In this document: in pieces, positions 1 to 8,816 of the stretch
Position numbering within the stretch: the stretch's first letter is position 1
Layout of the letters: the number at the start of each line of letters is the position of its first letter
DNA from: Diplocloster modestus
Lineage (GTDB): Bacteria; Bacillota; Clostridia; Lachnospirales; Lachnospiraceae
DNA length: 64,000 nucleotides
Direction of reading: 5' to 3'
Assembly (NCBI RefSeq): GCF_019042245.1
Contig: NZ_JAHQCX010000001.1
Location: 310,001-374,000, forward strand
Made by a program: the position numbers and the translations under genes
The notes under the pieces: generated by a model
Seen by the model: only the letters and a program-made list of their open reading frames with translations
What the model was told of the DNA's origin: nothing
Database searches by the model: none

Positions 1-697
1 ACTGACCTACAGCCTGGGGCTTGATCCCAATTATGATGTATCCAGTGCAGATGAACAGATCAGAAAGAGTGGTATCGATTATCTAAAACGCATTGTGGAG
101 TGTGTGGGCTTTATGGATGGCAGGATTATTTCGGGAGTCAGTTATGCCGGCTGGGGATCACCAGACTATATCGTAAATGACAAAACTTCTATTGTGGAAC
201 TGTCTTTGGACAGCATGCGGCAGATTGTGAAGACGGCGGAAGATTATGGCGTCATTTATTGTGTGGAAGCGGTGAACCGTTTCGAAGGCTGTGTCATTAA
301 TACAGCGGAAGAGGCGCTGGACTATGTCTCCAAAATCGACAGCGAAAATATTGCCATTTTACTAGATACCTATCATATGAACATCGAAGAAGACTGTATC
401 GGAGACGCGATCCGCTCCGTGGGAAACCGGCTGGGTTCCTTCCATACCGGAGACAATAACCGGCGCTGTCCCGGAAGAGGACATATCAATTTTGATGAAG
501 TCTTTCAGGCCCTTTCCGATATCGGTTATAAAGGAAGGATTGTATCTGAGCCTTTTGTGCAGATGGGAGGAGAAGTGGGAAGGGATATCAAAGTCTGGAG
601 AAATCTCGATCCTCCGGATGAAGCCTGCCTGGATCAGGAGGCGGCGTATCTGCTGAAGTATGAGCAGGATATGCTGCGCAAATATGGGATGGAGTAG
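1..697 (+). CDS. Ketose 3-epimerase (D-psicose/D-tagatose 3-epimerase type), 5' end missing
   Basis: The reading frame is open from base 2, so the gene begins before the window; about 231 codons are visible. The product is a TIM-barrel sugar isomerase of the AP-endonuclease-2/xylose-isomerase-like superfamily. The metal-binding residues typical of D-psicose and D-tagatose 3-epimerases can be picked out in order: Glu in VNRFEGC, Asp in LLDTYHMNIEE, His in FHTGDNNRR and Glu in SEPF. Known family members interconvert ketoses at C3 using Mn or Co, in the cytoplasm. A sugar ABC importer follows on the same strand after 209 bp with its own promoter, so the epimerase probably acts on the imported sugar or a product of it. 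The exact sugar cannot be read from sequence; an L-ribulose or inosose epimerase is possible. Confidence 0.85.
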   Translation, partial: LTYSLGLDPNYDVSSADEQIRKSGIDYLKRIVECVGFMDGRIISGVSYAGWGSPDYIVNDKTSIVELSLDSMRQIVKTAEDYGVIYCVEAVNRFEGCVINTAEEALDYVSKIDSENIAILLDTYHMNIEEDCIGDAIRSVGNRLGSFHTGDNNRRCPGRGHINFDEVFQALSDIGYKGRIVSEPFVQMGGEVGRDIKVWRNLDPPDEACLDQEAAYLLKYEQDMLRKYGME

Positions 698-805
698 ATA
701 TCCTGATTTCCGAAATCCGGATTTTAAAATCGGAAAGAAAAAGAATTCAAAATAATTGTTACAAATTGGTAAAAATTCAACTGTTTCATTGTGTAGTATT
801 TCCTG

Positions 806-835
806 TTGACACATTGTATTTTGATGGGATATACT
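806..835 (+). promoter_or_regulatory. Sigma-A type promoter of the sugar ABC operon
   Basis: TTGACA at 806-811 and TATACT at 830-835 are separated by 18 bp. A 10-bp perfect palindrome, TTAACGTTAA at 852-861, lies just downstream of the expected transcription start and could be a repressor operator (inference). The binding-protein gene starts at 907 after a GAAAGGAG ribosome site. Confidence 0.7.
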
Positions 836-906
836 TATATTATTATTTACATTAACGTTAAAGTCACTGTTTTTTGAGCATTTTGCATAAACGAAAGGAG
901 TAGGAA

Positions 907-2067
907 ATGAAAAAGAAATTAATCAGTTTACTAACGAGCATGGCGATGATAGCTATTCTATTAACCGGATGCGGGAGCACACCGGATACAGCTGCAGACA
1001 GCGATGCCGCGGCGAAACCTCAGTCAGAGGAGACTCCGAAGGCGGGACAGCCGGACGACAAAGCCGACACGAAATCCGCCCAGGAGGGTTCTTCTGATGT
1101 TCATAACGATTTGGATTATGATGCCGCTAATAAGACCTATGCTTTTGTATTTAAAGCCACAGGTAATCCAAACGGCGAAAAACAGATGGAAGGATTTAAA
1201 AAAGTAATTGAGGCGTATGGAGGAAACGTTATTTTAAAATCTCCGGAAGCCGCCACGGTAGAAGGCCAGATTACCATTGTAAACGAACTGATCCAGCAGA
1301 AAGTAGACTGTATCGCTATTACGGGAAATGATGTGGATGCTCTGCAGCCAATCCTGACACAGGCTATGGATGCCGGAATCAAAGTTCTCTCCACGGATGG
1401 CCAGGTGAATCCGGACAGCCGTATGATCCATGTGAATCAGGCAGACTCCAAATTGGTCGGACAGACCCTGGCAAAAGGGGTGGCAGATATGATCGGTGGT
1501 TCCGGTGAAATCGCGGTGCTGTCCGCCACCAGTCAGTCCGCTAACCAGAACACCTGGATCGGTTATATGCAGGATGAACTGGATGCCAATTTTAAAGATG
1601 TGAAATGTGTGGAAGTAGCTTATGGAGATGATGAATTCCAGAAATCAGTGGATCAGACGCAGGCGTTGATCACCAACTATCCCGATTTGAAGGCGATCGT
1701 GGCTCCTACTACGGTGGGAATCGCAGCGGCCGCTAAAGTGGTCAGCGACGAAGGGCTGACAGGTAAGATCTCCGTGACAGGTCTGGGACTTCCTTCCGAG
1801 ATGGCGGAATATATCGAGAGCGGCGTGTGCCCTTATATGTATTTGTGGAACCCAGACTATGTGGGCGCCTTGACGGCTTATACCTCCATGGCTCTGGTGG
1901 ATGGCAAGATTACCGGCGCGGTGGGCGACAGTTTCGAAGGCTACCTGGGAGATGATAAGAAAACCTTTAAAGTGACCGAAGCGCTGGACGGCGGTACGGA
2001 AGTTTTATTGGGAGAGCCTTTTGAGTTTAATTCCGATAACATCGCCGAATGGAAAAATGTATTTTAG
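907..2067 (+). CDS. Sugar ABC transporter substrate-binding lipoprotein (RhaS/LsrB-like)
   Basis: 386 aa. It begins with a lipoprotein signal peptide ending in the lipobox LLTGC (Cys22), followed by a low-complexity Ala/Ser/Asp/Lys linker to about residue 65. A periplasmic-binding-protein type I fold (Peripla_BP_4) fills the rest. It should be anchored on the outer face of the membrane and deliver a sugar to the ATPase and permeases encoded downstream. The body resembles the rhamnose-binding RhaS and AI-2-binding LsrB group, for example the stretch VAYGDDEFQKSVDQTQ and the late YLWNPDYVGALTAY. The start is set by GAAAGGAG seven bases before ATG. The substrate is not resolved; the epimerase gene upstream suggests a ketose or deoxy sugar. 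Confidence 0.88.
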   Translation: MKKKLISLLTSMAMIAILLTGCGSTPDTAADSDAAAKPQSEETPKAGQPDDKADTKSAQEGSSDVHNDLDYDAANKTYAFVFKATGNPNGEKQMEGFKKVIEAYGGNVILKSPEAATVEGQITIVNELIQQKVDCIAITGNDVDALQPILTQAMDAGIKVLSTDGQVNPDSRMIHVNQADSKLVGQTLAKGVADMIGGSGEIAVLSATSQSANQNTWIGYMQDELDANFKDVKCVEVAYGDDEFQKSVDQTQALITNYPDLKAIVAPTTVGIAAAAKVVSDEGLTGKISVTGLGLPSEMAEYIESGVCPYMYLWNPDYVGALTAYTSMALVDGKITGAVGDSFEGYLGDDKKTFKVTEALDGGTEVLLGEPFEFNSDNIAEWKNVF

Positions 2068-2098
2068 ATTCTGACAGTATAAAGTATCCAAAGCGGCA

Positions 2099-2138
2099 GG
2101 GCTTCCGTGTATCCGGGAGGGAATCCTCACGGAAGCCC
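2099..2138 (+). promoter_or_regulatory. Intercistronic stem-loop between binding-protein and ATPase genes
   Basis: Two perfect 11-base arms (2099-2109 and 2128-2138) enclose an 18-base loop. No T-run follows, so it is not a classical full terminator. Stem-loops at this place in binding-protein operons commonly protect the 5' message or reduce readthrough, so that binding protein is made in excess of the membrane components (established pattern; role here inferred). Confidence 0.6.
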
Positions 2139-2166
2139 CTAACTGCTTCATTGGGAGGAAAGAAAT

Positions 2167-3687
2167 TTGAGCGAATACGTTCTTGAGTTAAAAGATATCA
2201 CCAAGATATTTCCAGGCGTAAAAGCTTTAGATCAGGTTCGGTTTCAGTTGAAAAAAGGTGAGATCCATGCCCTGATGGGTGAAAACGGTGCCGGAAAGTC
2301 TACTTTTATAAAGGTAATTACCGGTGTACACAGAGCAGAGGAAGGAGAAATGTATCTGAACGGCAGCAAAGTACATTTCAAAGGTCCAAAAGACGCTCAG
2401 AAGGCCGGTATAGCGGCGATCTATCAGCATGTGACGGCCTATCCTCATCTGACCGTGGCTGAAAATATTTTTATAGGTCATGAGAAAATGAAACATGGAT
2501 TTATTTCTTGGAAAATGATGAAGGAAGAAGCAAATCTTCTGTTAAAAGAATTGAATGCGGATTTTAATGCTTCGGATGAGATGGGAAGCTTAAGTGTCGC
2601 TCAGCAGCAGATGGTGGAGATCGCCAAGGCATTATCCATGAATGCGAAGATCATCATAATGGATGAACCGACGGCGGCCCTGACCAAACGGGAATCCGAG
2701 GAATTATACCGGGTCACCGAAAAGTTCCGGGATCAGGGGGCGTCCATTATCTTTATCTCACACCGGTTTGAGGATATGTATCGTTTGGCTTCGAGAGTAA
2801 CTGTCTTTCGGGACTCAAAATATATCGGTACTTACGATGTGGACCGCATATCGAATAAGGACCTGATCACGGCTATGGTAGGGCGGGAAATTACGGAGCT
2901 CTTCCCGAAACCGGAGATTACACCCGGCGGGGAAGTCCTGCGCGTAGAGAATTTAAGCCGTTACGGCTATTTTAAGGATATATCTTTTCAAGTTAGAGCA
3001 GGGGAGATCCTGGGCTTGACCGGCTTGGTAGGAGCAGGGCGCACAGAAGTGGTGGAGACAATCTACGGCGCCGAGCGCTCAGATGCCGGAGCGATTTTTG
3101 TGGAAGGAAAAGAGGTAAAGATCAGAAATGTTCACGATGCCCTGAACATGGGGATCGGGCTGCTGACAGAGGACCGTCAGAACAAGGGACTGATACTGGA
3201 CTGGGGTATAGGCAGAAACATTACTCTGTCCGAGATTCAAAAATATGGCAGCAGATATTTTACCAATGAAAAGGCGGAGGGCCAGGCAGCTAAGAAATTG
3301 GCGGAGGAAGTGGACACGAAAGCGGTCACGATCTTTGACAAAGCCAGTTCCCTCTCAGGCGGCAATCAGCAGAAAGTAGTCGTGGCAAAGATCCTGGCTT
3401 CAGACCTGAAGGTTCTGATTATGGATGAGCCGACAAAGGGCGTGGATGTGGGTGCGAAAGCCGAGATCTATGCCATTATGGGGGAGCTGGCCAAAAAAGG
3501 CTATGCGATCATTATGATTTCCTCCGAGATGCCGGAGATTATCGGTATGAGCGACCGGATCGTCGTCATGTGCGAGGGCAGGGTTACCGGAGAACTGACC
3601 CGGGAGGAGGCCACCCAGGAAGCGATCCTGGAAAAGGCGATGGCCAGAACTCCAGCCGGACACAAGGACAGGGGGGATGAAGTATGA
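2167..3687 (+). CDS. Sugar ABC transporter, double-domain ATP-binding protein (RbsA/RhaT type)
   Basis: 506 aa, the usual size for the fused two-ATPase subunit of ribose/rhamnose/AI-2 importers. First half: Walker A GENGAGKST near residue 38, signature LSVAQQQMVEIAKAL and Walker B IIMDEPTAALT. Second half: a degenerate P-loop GLVGAGRTE, signature LSGGNQQKVVVAK and VLIMDEPTKGVDVG. A degenerate second P-loop is normal for this family. It starts at TTG with GGGAGGAAAG just upstream; no in-frame ATG lies at a suitable distance. It energises the two permeases that follow, and its stop overlaps the next start (ATGA). Confidence 0.93.
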   Translation: MSEYVLELKDITKIFPGVKALDQVRFQLKKGEIHALMGENGAGKSTFIKVITGVHRAEEGEMYLNGSKVHFKGPKDAQKAGIAAIYQHVTAYPHLTVAENIFIGHEKMKHGFISWKMMKEEANLLLKELNADFNASDEMGSLSVAQQQMVEIAKALSMNAKIIIMDEPTAALTKRESEELYRVTEKFRDQGASIIFISHRFEDMYRLASRVTVFRDSKYIGTYDVDRISNKDLITAMVGREITELFPKPEITPGGEVLRVENLSRYGYFKDISFQVRAGEILGLTGLVGAGRTEVVETIYGAERSDAGAIFVEGKEVKIRNVHDALNMGIGLLTEDRQNKGLILDWGIGRNITLSEIQKYGSRYFTNEKAEGQAAKKLAEEVDTKAVTIFDKASSLSGGNQQKVVVAKILASDLKVLIMDEPTKGVDVGAKAEIYAIMGELAKKGYAIIMISSEMPEIIGMSDRIVVMCEGRVTGELTREEATQEAILEKAMARTPAGHKDRGDEV

Positions 3688-4685
3688 ACAGGAAATGGAA
3701 TCTGAAGAAATTTACCAGTTCCCGGGAAAGCAGTCTGGTATTGATACTGATTGTTTTGTGCACGCTGATTCAACTGCGGAATCAACAGTTTCTGACCCTG
3801 AATATGTTTGAAAGCATGTTCAAGAATTACGCAGTGATCATGATTCTGGCATTGGGAATGATGTGTGTGCTGCTGATCGGGGGCATTGATATCGCCATCG
3901 GCTCTACTCTGGGGTTCGCCGGGATGTGCGCGTCCCTGATCATGCGGGATCATCAGGAGCTGCCGGTCCTGGTCATCTTTTTGATTTCTATGGGGATCGG
4001 AACGGCGGTCGGGATACTGATAGGCTGTGTGATATCATTTGGAAAGGTCCCTCCCATTATAGCCACGTTAGGGGGGATGTATGCACTGCGGGGACTGACT
4101 TATCTGGTGGCAAACAGCCAGTGGGTGGCGTCTTACCAGTTTACCAAATCCTATAAGAATTTCGCCCAGGACAGATATCTGGGATTCGGAGTGATAAATA
4201 ACCTGGTGATGATTACTGTGATCATATACCTCCTGTTCTTTGTCTTTCTCAAATGGACCCGGACCGGCCGGAAGATCTATGCGGTGGGAAGCAACAGCGA
4301 AGCAGCTGCCGTAAGCGGCATTAGAATAGAAAAGATCAAGATTTTATGTTATACAATAATGGGATTCCTGTGCGGATTGTGCGGGGCGATCTATACGTCT
4401 CTGTACGCATCAGCCCAGGGCGATATGGGAACTGGACTGGAGATGGATGTTATTGCGGCCTGTGTGGTAGGCGGAGTCAGCTTAAACGGCGGGAGAGGCA
4501 GCGTATTCGGAGTTTTTTTGGGTGCGCTTACGATGGCGATCGTAGGAAAAGCTCTGCCGCTGATCGGGGTATCCCAGTTCTGGCAGACGGCGATTAAAGG
4601 TTTTATCATTATCGTGGCGATCGTTCTGAATGTAGTGGCGCAAAGAGCCATGGACAAAAATAATCTGAGAGGGAGGGAGGCGTAG
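3684..4685 (+). CDS. Sugar ABC transporter permease 1 (RbsC/RhaP family)
   Basis: 333 aa, very hydrophobic, with roughly 9-10 membrane segments. It is a BPD_transp_2 family permease, with the GGIDIAIGSTLGFAGM stretch near residue 70 that is characteristic of ribose-type permeases and a late GGVSLNGGRGS loop that would contact the ATPase. It overlaps the ATPase gene by four bases and the second permease gene starts 2 bp after its stop, so the genes are translationally coupled. The two permeases differ in sequence and probably form a heterodimer. Confidence 0.92.
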   Translation: MNRKWNLKKFTSSRESSLVLILIVLCTLIQLRNQQFLTLNMFESMFKNYAVIMILALGMMCVLLIGGIDIAIGSTLGFAGMCASLIMRDHQELPVLVIFLISMGIGTAVGILIGCVISFGKVPPIIATLGGMYALRGLTYLVANSQWVASYQFTKSYKNFAQDRYLGFGVINNLVMITVIIYLLFFVFLKWTRTGRKIYAVGSNSEAAAVSGIRIEKIKILCYTIMGFLCGLCGAIYTSLYASAQGDMGTGLEMDVIAACVVGGVSLNGGRGSVFGVFLGALTMAIVGKALPLIGVSQFWQTAIKGFIIIVAIVLNVVAQRAMDKNNLRGREA

Positions 4686-4687
4686 AT

Positions 4688-5686
4688 ATGGCAGGAAAAT
4701 CCGGGCGTGTGATCAGTGCCCAGCAACAATTCAGCATAAAAAGGTCACTCATGAAATGGGAGGCATTTCTTCTGTTGGTTTTTGTCCTTGTTAATATTAT
4801 GAACGTATGTATTTCCCCTTATTATCTGAGCGTAAACGGTTTGTTTACCGCGACCTCTTCATTTCTGGAGAAAGCGTTTATCGTCCTGCCGATGGCCTAT
4901 ATACTGCTGCTGGGGGAAATCGATATTTCTGTAGGCGCCACTGTCGCATTGTCGGCCTGCATGTTGGGAATTACTTATAATGCCGGCCTGCCGATGGGAG
5001 CAGCAGTGGTTGTATGTCTTCTGGTCGGAACCGCATGCGGCCTTTTTAACGGTCTTATGCTGACCAGATTCACGGAACTGGCACCGATGATCCTGACTCT
5101 TGGCAGCCAGATCCTGTACCGGGGGATCGCAGAGATCCTGCTCACCGATAAAGGAACAGGCGGTTTCACTGCGGTAAAGTGGTTTCAGAACCTTTACTGG
5201 GGAAAGATCGGCGTAGTGCCGATTATGTTCCTGATCTTTGTAATCTGCGCGATCCTATTTGGCATTGTGATGCATAAGACCACATTCGGTCGGTGGATGT
5301 ATGCGATTGGCAGCAACGCCAGGGCGGCGAAATATTCCGGTATCCGGGTACAGCGGATCCGATGTATTGTCTATACTTTGACCGGGGCTTTTTCAGCGGT
5401 AACCGCGGTTTTCCTGGCCTCCCGGATGGGAAGCGTGCGGTCGAATATCGCAGAAGGATATGAACTGGAAGCGATCTCCATGGTAGTCTTAGGCGGGGTC
5501 CTGACCGACGGCGGGAAGGGAAATTTTCCGGGAGTCGTTATCGCGATCTTCGTGCTGGGATTTTTGAGATATGGACTGGGCCTCGCCAATATTCCCTCCC
5601 AGGTTATGATGGTGATCATTGGCCTGCTGCTGATTGTTGCTGTTATGCTGCCGAATCTGGCTGGAAAGATAAGAAAGAGTTTATAG
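4688..5686 (+). CDS. Sugar ABC transporter permease 2 (RbsC/RhaQ family)
   Basis: 332 aa, polytopic, same family as the preceding permease. The diagnostic loops are present: LGEIDISVGATVALSA near residue 75 and GGVLTDGGKGNFPG late in the protein. AGGGAGGGAGGCGTAGAT precedes the ATG. It is the last gene of the importer operon. No intrinsic terminator directly follows, but an unusually long hairpin lies 72 bp downstream. Confidence 0.92.
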   Translation: MAGKSGRVISAQQQFSIKRSLMKWEAFLLLVFVLVNIMNVCISPYYLSVNGLFTATSSFLEKAFIVLPMAYILLLGEIDISVGATVALSACMLGITYNAGLPMGAAVVVCLLVGTACGLFNGLMLTRFTELAPMILTLGSQILYRGIAEILLTDKGTGGFTAVKWFQNLYWGKIGVVPIMFLIFVICAILFGIVMHKTTFGRWMYAIGSNARAAKYSGIRVQRIRCIVYTLTGAFSAVTAVFLASRMGSVRSNIAEGYELEAISMVVLGGVLTDGGKGNFPGVVIAIFVLGFLRYGLGLANIPSQVMMVIIGLLLIVAVMLPNLAGKIRKSL

Positions 5687-5758
5687 GGCCCCCCTTACGT
5701 TACATACCGAACCTTAGTAAACATAAATCTATTTACCTGGGCGCGCTGGATGTCGATG

Positions 5759-5823
5759 ACATTTAATTAAGCTATTTGGTTAGATTCTATGATAGAATCA
5801 AACCAAATAGCTTAATTAAATGT
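5759..5823. repeat. 65-nt near-perfect palindrome (32-bp stem)
   Basis: Positions 5759-5790 are the reverse complement of 5792-5823, apart from one A/A mismatch (5782 and 5800) and a single central base (5791). The sequence is AT-rich with no T-run after it. It lies between the sugar operon and the merR-like gene. It could end transcription, but the length and perfection exceed an ordinary terminator; a palindromic mobile-element remnant or a double-stranded RNA processing site are alternatives. Confidence 0.85.
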
Positions 5824-5915
5824 TATTGGCTGTGAATAATAACTTAGAAAACGGACTTCAAATTTTTGAATCATGTTTCTAAAAATTCATTTTAAAAACG
5901 TTTCTAAAATAAAGA

Positions 5916-5946
5916 TTGACTCTACCGCAGCGTAACGGTTTAACAT
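5916..5946 (+). promoter_or_regulatory. MerR-type promoter/operator with 19-bp spacer
   Basis: TTGACT (5916-5921) and TAACAT (5941-5946) are separated by exactly 19 bp, the lengthened spacer bound and untwisted by MerR-family activators. The spacer carries an interrupted inverted repeat (ACCG...CGGT, 5924-5939). The regulator gene follows directly, so it is probably autoregulated. The ATG at 5945 lies inside the -10 box and cannot be the translation start of this transcript. Confidence 0.75.
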
Positions 5947-5974
5947 GAGAGACGGAAAGGAGGATAAGTCAGCT

Positions 5975-6808
5975 ATGAAAACAGTAAAGGAAGTATCGGA
6001 GATAACCGGAGTCAGCATCCGAACACTGAGATATTACGATGAGATCGGGCTGCTGAAACCAACACAATTGACCGACTCCGGTTACCGGCTCTATGATTTA
6101 AAGGCTTTGGAAAAACTGCAGCAGATTATGTTCTTCCGGGAACTGGAGATCCCCCTGGCTGAGATCAAAGAGATCATGGGAAAGCCAGATTTCGACAAAG
6201 AACAGGTACTGTCTGTCCAGAAATCCCTGTTGGAAAACAAGAGAAACCGTTTAAACGGAATTATTGAACTGATCAATGATGTAAGGGAAGGAGTCAATAC
6301 GATGAATTTTGAAGCGTTTAACGAAGCGGATGTGGAACACATCATATCAACCATGCAGAAAGAATTATCAGAAGAGCAGTTTGAAGAATTTATAAAAACC
6401 CACGGGGACGGAAGTGTGGACAATTATCAGAAAATCCTGCTGGATGCACTGAAAAATGAAAAAGTCAGCGCAGACCTGCTGAGATGGTTCGGCAGTAAAG
6501 ATAAGGTGATAGCCAGTGCGGCTCCTATCGATAAGATAGATGAAAAACGCTTAGACCACAATGAAATCTATCAGCAGCTGGCCGGGCTTCGAACTGTCGA
6601 TGACGAAGAAGCGGAAAGAAAGCTGATCTCGAAACTGGCCGACAGCTATAAACAGCTGCTGAATCTGGACAATGCCAGAGCTTTCCTGATCGATCTATCA
6701 AAGGAATATCTTCAGGACGAAAAATTGGCAGAAGCCAACGATACCCAATACGGGAAAGGAAGCGCGGAATATATCGCGAAAGCGATCAGACGCTATTATG
6801 GGGTATAA
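5975..6808 (+). CDS. MerR-family regulator with TipAS effector domain
   Basis: 277 aa from ATG 5975, which has AAAGGAGG 11 bases upstream; the earlier in-frame ATG at 5945 overlaps the promoter. The N-terminus is a winged-helix MerR domain (VSEITGVSIRTLRYYDEIGL), followed by a dimerisation helix to about residue 110. The last 130 residues or so resemble the TipAS ligand-binding domain, ending in GSAEYIAKAIRRYYGV. TipAL/Mta-type proteins activate efflux or their own gene on binding cationic or thiopeptide compounds. No obvious target gene is adjacent, so the regulon is unknown. Confidence 0.88.
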   Translation: MKTVKEVSEITGVSIRTLRYYDEIGLLKPTQLTDSGYRLYDLKALEKLQQIMFFRELEIPLAEIKEIMGKPDFDKEQVLSVQKSLLENKRNRLNGIIELINDVREGVNTMNFEAFNEADVEHIISTMQKELSEEQFEEFIKTHGDGSVDNYQKILLDALKNEKVSADLLRWFGSKDKVIASAAPIDKIDEKRLDHNEIYQQLAGLRTVDDEEAERKLISKLADSYKQLLNLDNARAFLIDLSKEYLQDEKLAEANDTQYGKGSAEYIAKAIRRYYGV

Positions 6809-6869
6809 AGAACCCAGCCCCCGGCCGCCCGCCTGATCGGGACAACTTATTGGGACAGGCATTTGCCCG

Positions 6870-7532
6870 TCACATTTCTTGATCTAGAAGCAGGATTTCC
6901 CCTTCCAGGTCGGCATAGGTTACCGGAACCGGTTCGGAGAATCCTGTCCGCCCTCCGGTCGCCTCCATAATATCCGCTTTTCGGGAGGGGAAGCTGTTCC
7001 GGGGAAACAGTACCTGCAAAGTGACAGTGTCCGTGTATACGCTGTTCAATGTGGAAATCCCATTCTGGGCCAGCAGGTACTGGATTTTCCCGACATCCGT
7101 ATAGTCACAGGTTAGGATGACCTGATAGCCGGGATGCTTTTCGATCACCACACTTTGGGCAAGACCCTCCTGGACAGCCCTGGAATACGCCCTTACCAGG
7201 CCGCCGGTGCCTAAAAGGGTTCCGCCAAAATATCTGGTGACTACGACGATGACATTATGAAGGGAAGCGCCCGTCAGCACATCCAGGATGGGCCGCCCCG
7301 CGGTCTGGGCCGGCTCCCCGTCGTCGCTGCAGCGCATCAGGCTGTTCTCCTGTCCGATGATGTAGGCATAACAATGATGCGAGGCGTCCCAGTATTTTTT
7401 CCGCAGGCGTTCCAACACCCGGAGAGCCTCGTCCTCCGACGCGGCCGGTTCAATGGTTGCGATAAAACGTGATTTCTTTTCGATAACCTCTCCCTGGCCG
7501 CCGCGGTAAACGGTACAAGACTTAAGTTCCAT
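6870..7532 (-). CDS. YigZ/IMPACT family protein
   Basis: 220 aa, the full length of the bacterial YigZ family (UPF0029 N-terminal domain plus DUF1949 C-terminal domain). Recognisable segments are EKKSRFIATIEP near the start, the DASHHCYAY and SDDGEPAQTAGRP motifs, and the ARYFGG-like VVTRYFGGTLLGTGGL. The biochemical role in bacteria is unsettled; the eukaryotic homologue IMPACT regulates translation through Gcn1. It starts 7 bp after the stop of the gene at 7539-7865 on the same strand, so the two are probably cotranscribed, although the ribosome site is weak. Confidence 0.9.
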   Translation of the reverse strand: MELKSCTVYRGGQGEVIEKKSRFIATIEPAASEDEALRVLERLRKKYWDASHHCYAYIIGQENSLMRCSDDGEPAQTAGRPILDVLTGASLHNVIVVVTRYFGGTLLGTGGLVRAYSRAVQEGLAQSVVIEKHPGYQVILTCDYTDVGKIQYLLAQNGISTLNSVYTDTVTLQVLFPRNSFPSRKADIMEATGGRTGFSEPVPVTYADLEGEILLLDQEM

Positions 7533-7538
7533 ATGTAT

Positions 7539-7865
7539 TTATCCGATTCTGGGTATATCCTGACAATATTCCTGGGAAACTTTTTCGTCGACCAGCTCCA
7601 GCATGCACATCGGCGTTACCAGATTCTGAATAAACTGATTCAGGATCTCCAGCACAAACTCCTTTGAATAGGAGATGGCCGCGGCAGTCTTCTGTTCCCG
7701 CAGTATTCCGTCGGACGCTTTGGACCACTTCATGATCCGCATTCCGTACAGCGGCATATAATTGGATACGTCCCTGGTTTCCTCCAGCAGGTAATACTCC
7801 AGACGGATTTCTCCTTTCTCTGTATCTGTCAAAAAGCGGTTTCCTACCAATGTTAATTTTCTCAT
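7539..7865 (-). CDS. DUF6514-like hypothetical protein
   Basis: 108 aa from the ATG at 7865, which has AGGAGGAATTCGC directly upstream; a longer frame to 7910 lacks such a site. The visible pattern, IRLEYYLLEE followed by YGMRI and a C-terminal segment ending near VSQEYC, resembles a small family of Lachnospiraceae proteins annotated as DUF6514. No signal peptide or membrane segment is visible. Function is unknown. The family name is from memory and carries moderate certainty. Confidence 0.7.
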   Translation of the reverse strand: MRKLTLVGNRFLTDTEKGEIRLEYYLLEETRDVSNYMPLYGMRIMKWSKASDGILREQKTAAAISYSKEFVLEILNQFIQNLVTPMCMLELVDEKVSQEYCQDIPRIG

Positions 7866-8178
7866 GCGAATTCCTCCTGAGGCTATTATAACGGAGGCAT
7901 GTCCGCCCATAAAGCAGGAATAAACGCAGAAAAACCGATGAAACCATCTGATCTGCTATGGTTCGGAAAATTTGTTGTCCCTTTTTATGGAAATGGGGAT
8001 CTTTTTGCAGGAAACTGCGATAATTTCTAGTCATTATTATACCGGCAACGGGGGAAATGTGCAAGAGGGCCGGCTGCGGTAAGATTTGCGCGAATAATGC
8101 TATTGACATACTTTTAAATTAAGTGCACTATAAAAGAGTAATAAAAAGTTGGATAACAAGAAGAAGGGAGGATGTGTT

Positions 8179-8472
8179 ATGTTAGAGGAAAAAGATCTAA
8201 GTGCTATTGCAGAAATTGTACATTTGCAGGCTGTTGAAACTGAAAATTTGGTACTTGATGAAATGGGAAGGACTCAGGAATATCTGGACAAGAGAATAGG
8301 AGACATACAAAAAAATCTGGAAGAGTTACAACAGTATTACAGAATTACAAAACTTGAAAAAGATAATACAACCCTATTGCTTAAAATGATAGAAACGTTG
8401 CAAAAAGATGTAGAAAAGCTCAAACAAAATAGAACGGACGATCTCGGTACTGCTTTATTTATATCAGAGTAA
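8179..8472 (+). CDS. Small coiled-coil hypothetical protein
   Basis: 97 aa from ATG 8179, set by GGGAGGATGTGTT just upstream. It is acidic and highly helical, with heptad-like spacing from about residue 35 to 85 (IGDIQKNLEELQQYY, KMIETLQKDVEKLKQ). The opening MLEEKDLSAIAEIV is a common beginning of small clostridial proteins of unknown role. It stands alone between the minus-strand DUF6514/yigZ pair and the penicillin-binding protein gene. No function is recognised. Confidence 0.65.
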   Translation: MLEEKDLSAIAEIVHLQAVETENLVLDEMGRTQEYLDKRIGDIQKNLEELQQYYRITKLEKDNTTLLLKMIETLQKDVEKLKQNRTDDLGTALFISE

Positions 8473-8787
8473 GCAGGAGAAGGAAAATCCGTAGCACGGT
8501 GGCTAAATAATGGAGTTTATGTTCTGTCTGTTTTTCAATAGTTCTCTATCCGATAACGATTGGCTAATCAGCCATATGCCTGCCTTTGTTTCATAAAGTC
8601 TTTTGTAATCTCATCATAATCCCAAATGTTCTTTTAAAATACTTCTTTTAAAATTCTTTTGCAGAAACCCTTTTCTGCCTGTATAAAATCCCAGAAATAG
8701 CCAATTATTTATCATAAGAAAAGCTTAATTCTTTATGAAAAAAAGGGGCAATTTGTTTTTTTCCTTTATTTAGGCAGCTTTATTTGC
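8473..8787. other. AT-rich intergenic stretch
   Basis: About 315 bp without a convincing gene on either strand. It is AT-rich and holds short direct repeats of TTTTAAAAT (8632-8655). A possible degenerate minus-strand coding tail was considered and rejected. The promoter of the next gene begins at its end. Confidence 0.5.
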
Positions 8788-8793
8788 TATAAT
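8788..8793 (+). promoter_or_regulatory. Extended -10 promoter of the PBP gene
   Basis: TATAAT at 8788-8793 is preceded by TGC, an extended -10 element, which would compensate for the weak -35 (TTTATT at 8765-8770). AAAGGAGG at 8803-8810 and ATG at 8817 follow. Confidence 0.6.
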
Positions 8794-8816
8794 GGATGGG
8801 ATAAAGGAGGCATATT

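Noticed and set aside
8560..8690. Possible decayed minus-strand coding tail (IWDYDEITKDF...)
   Set aside because: Only about 19 sensible residues before a stop, with an upstream stop and no recognisable family.
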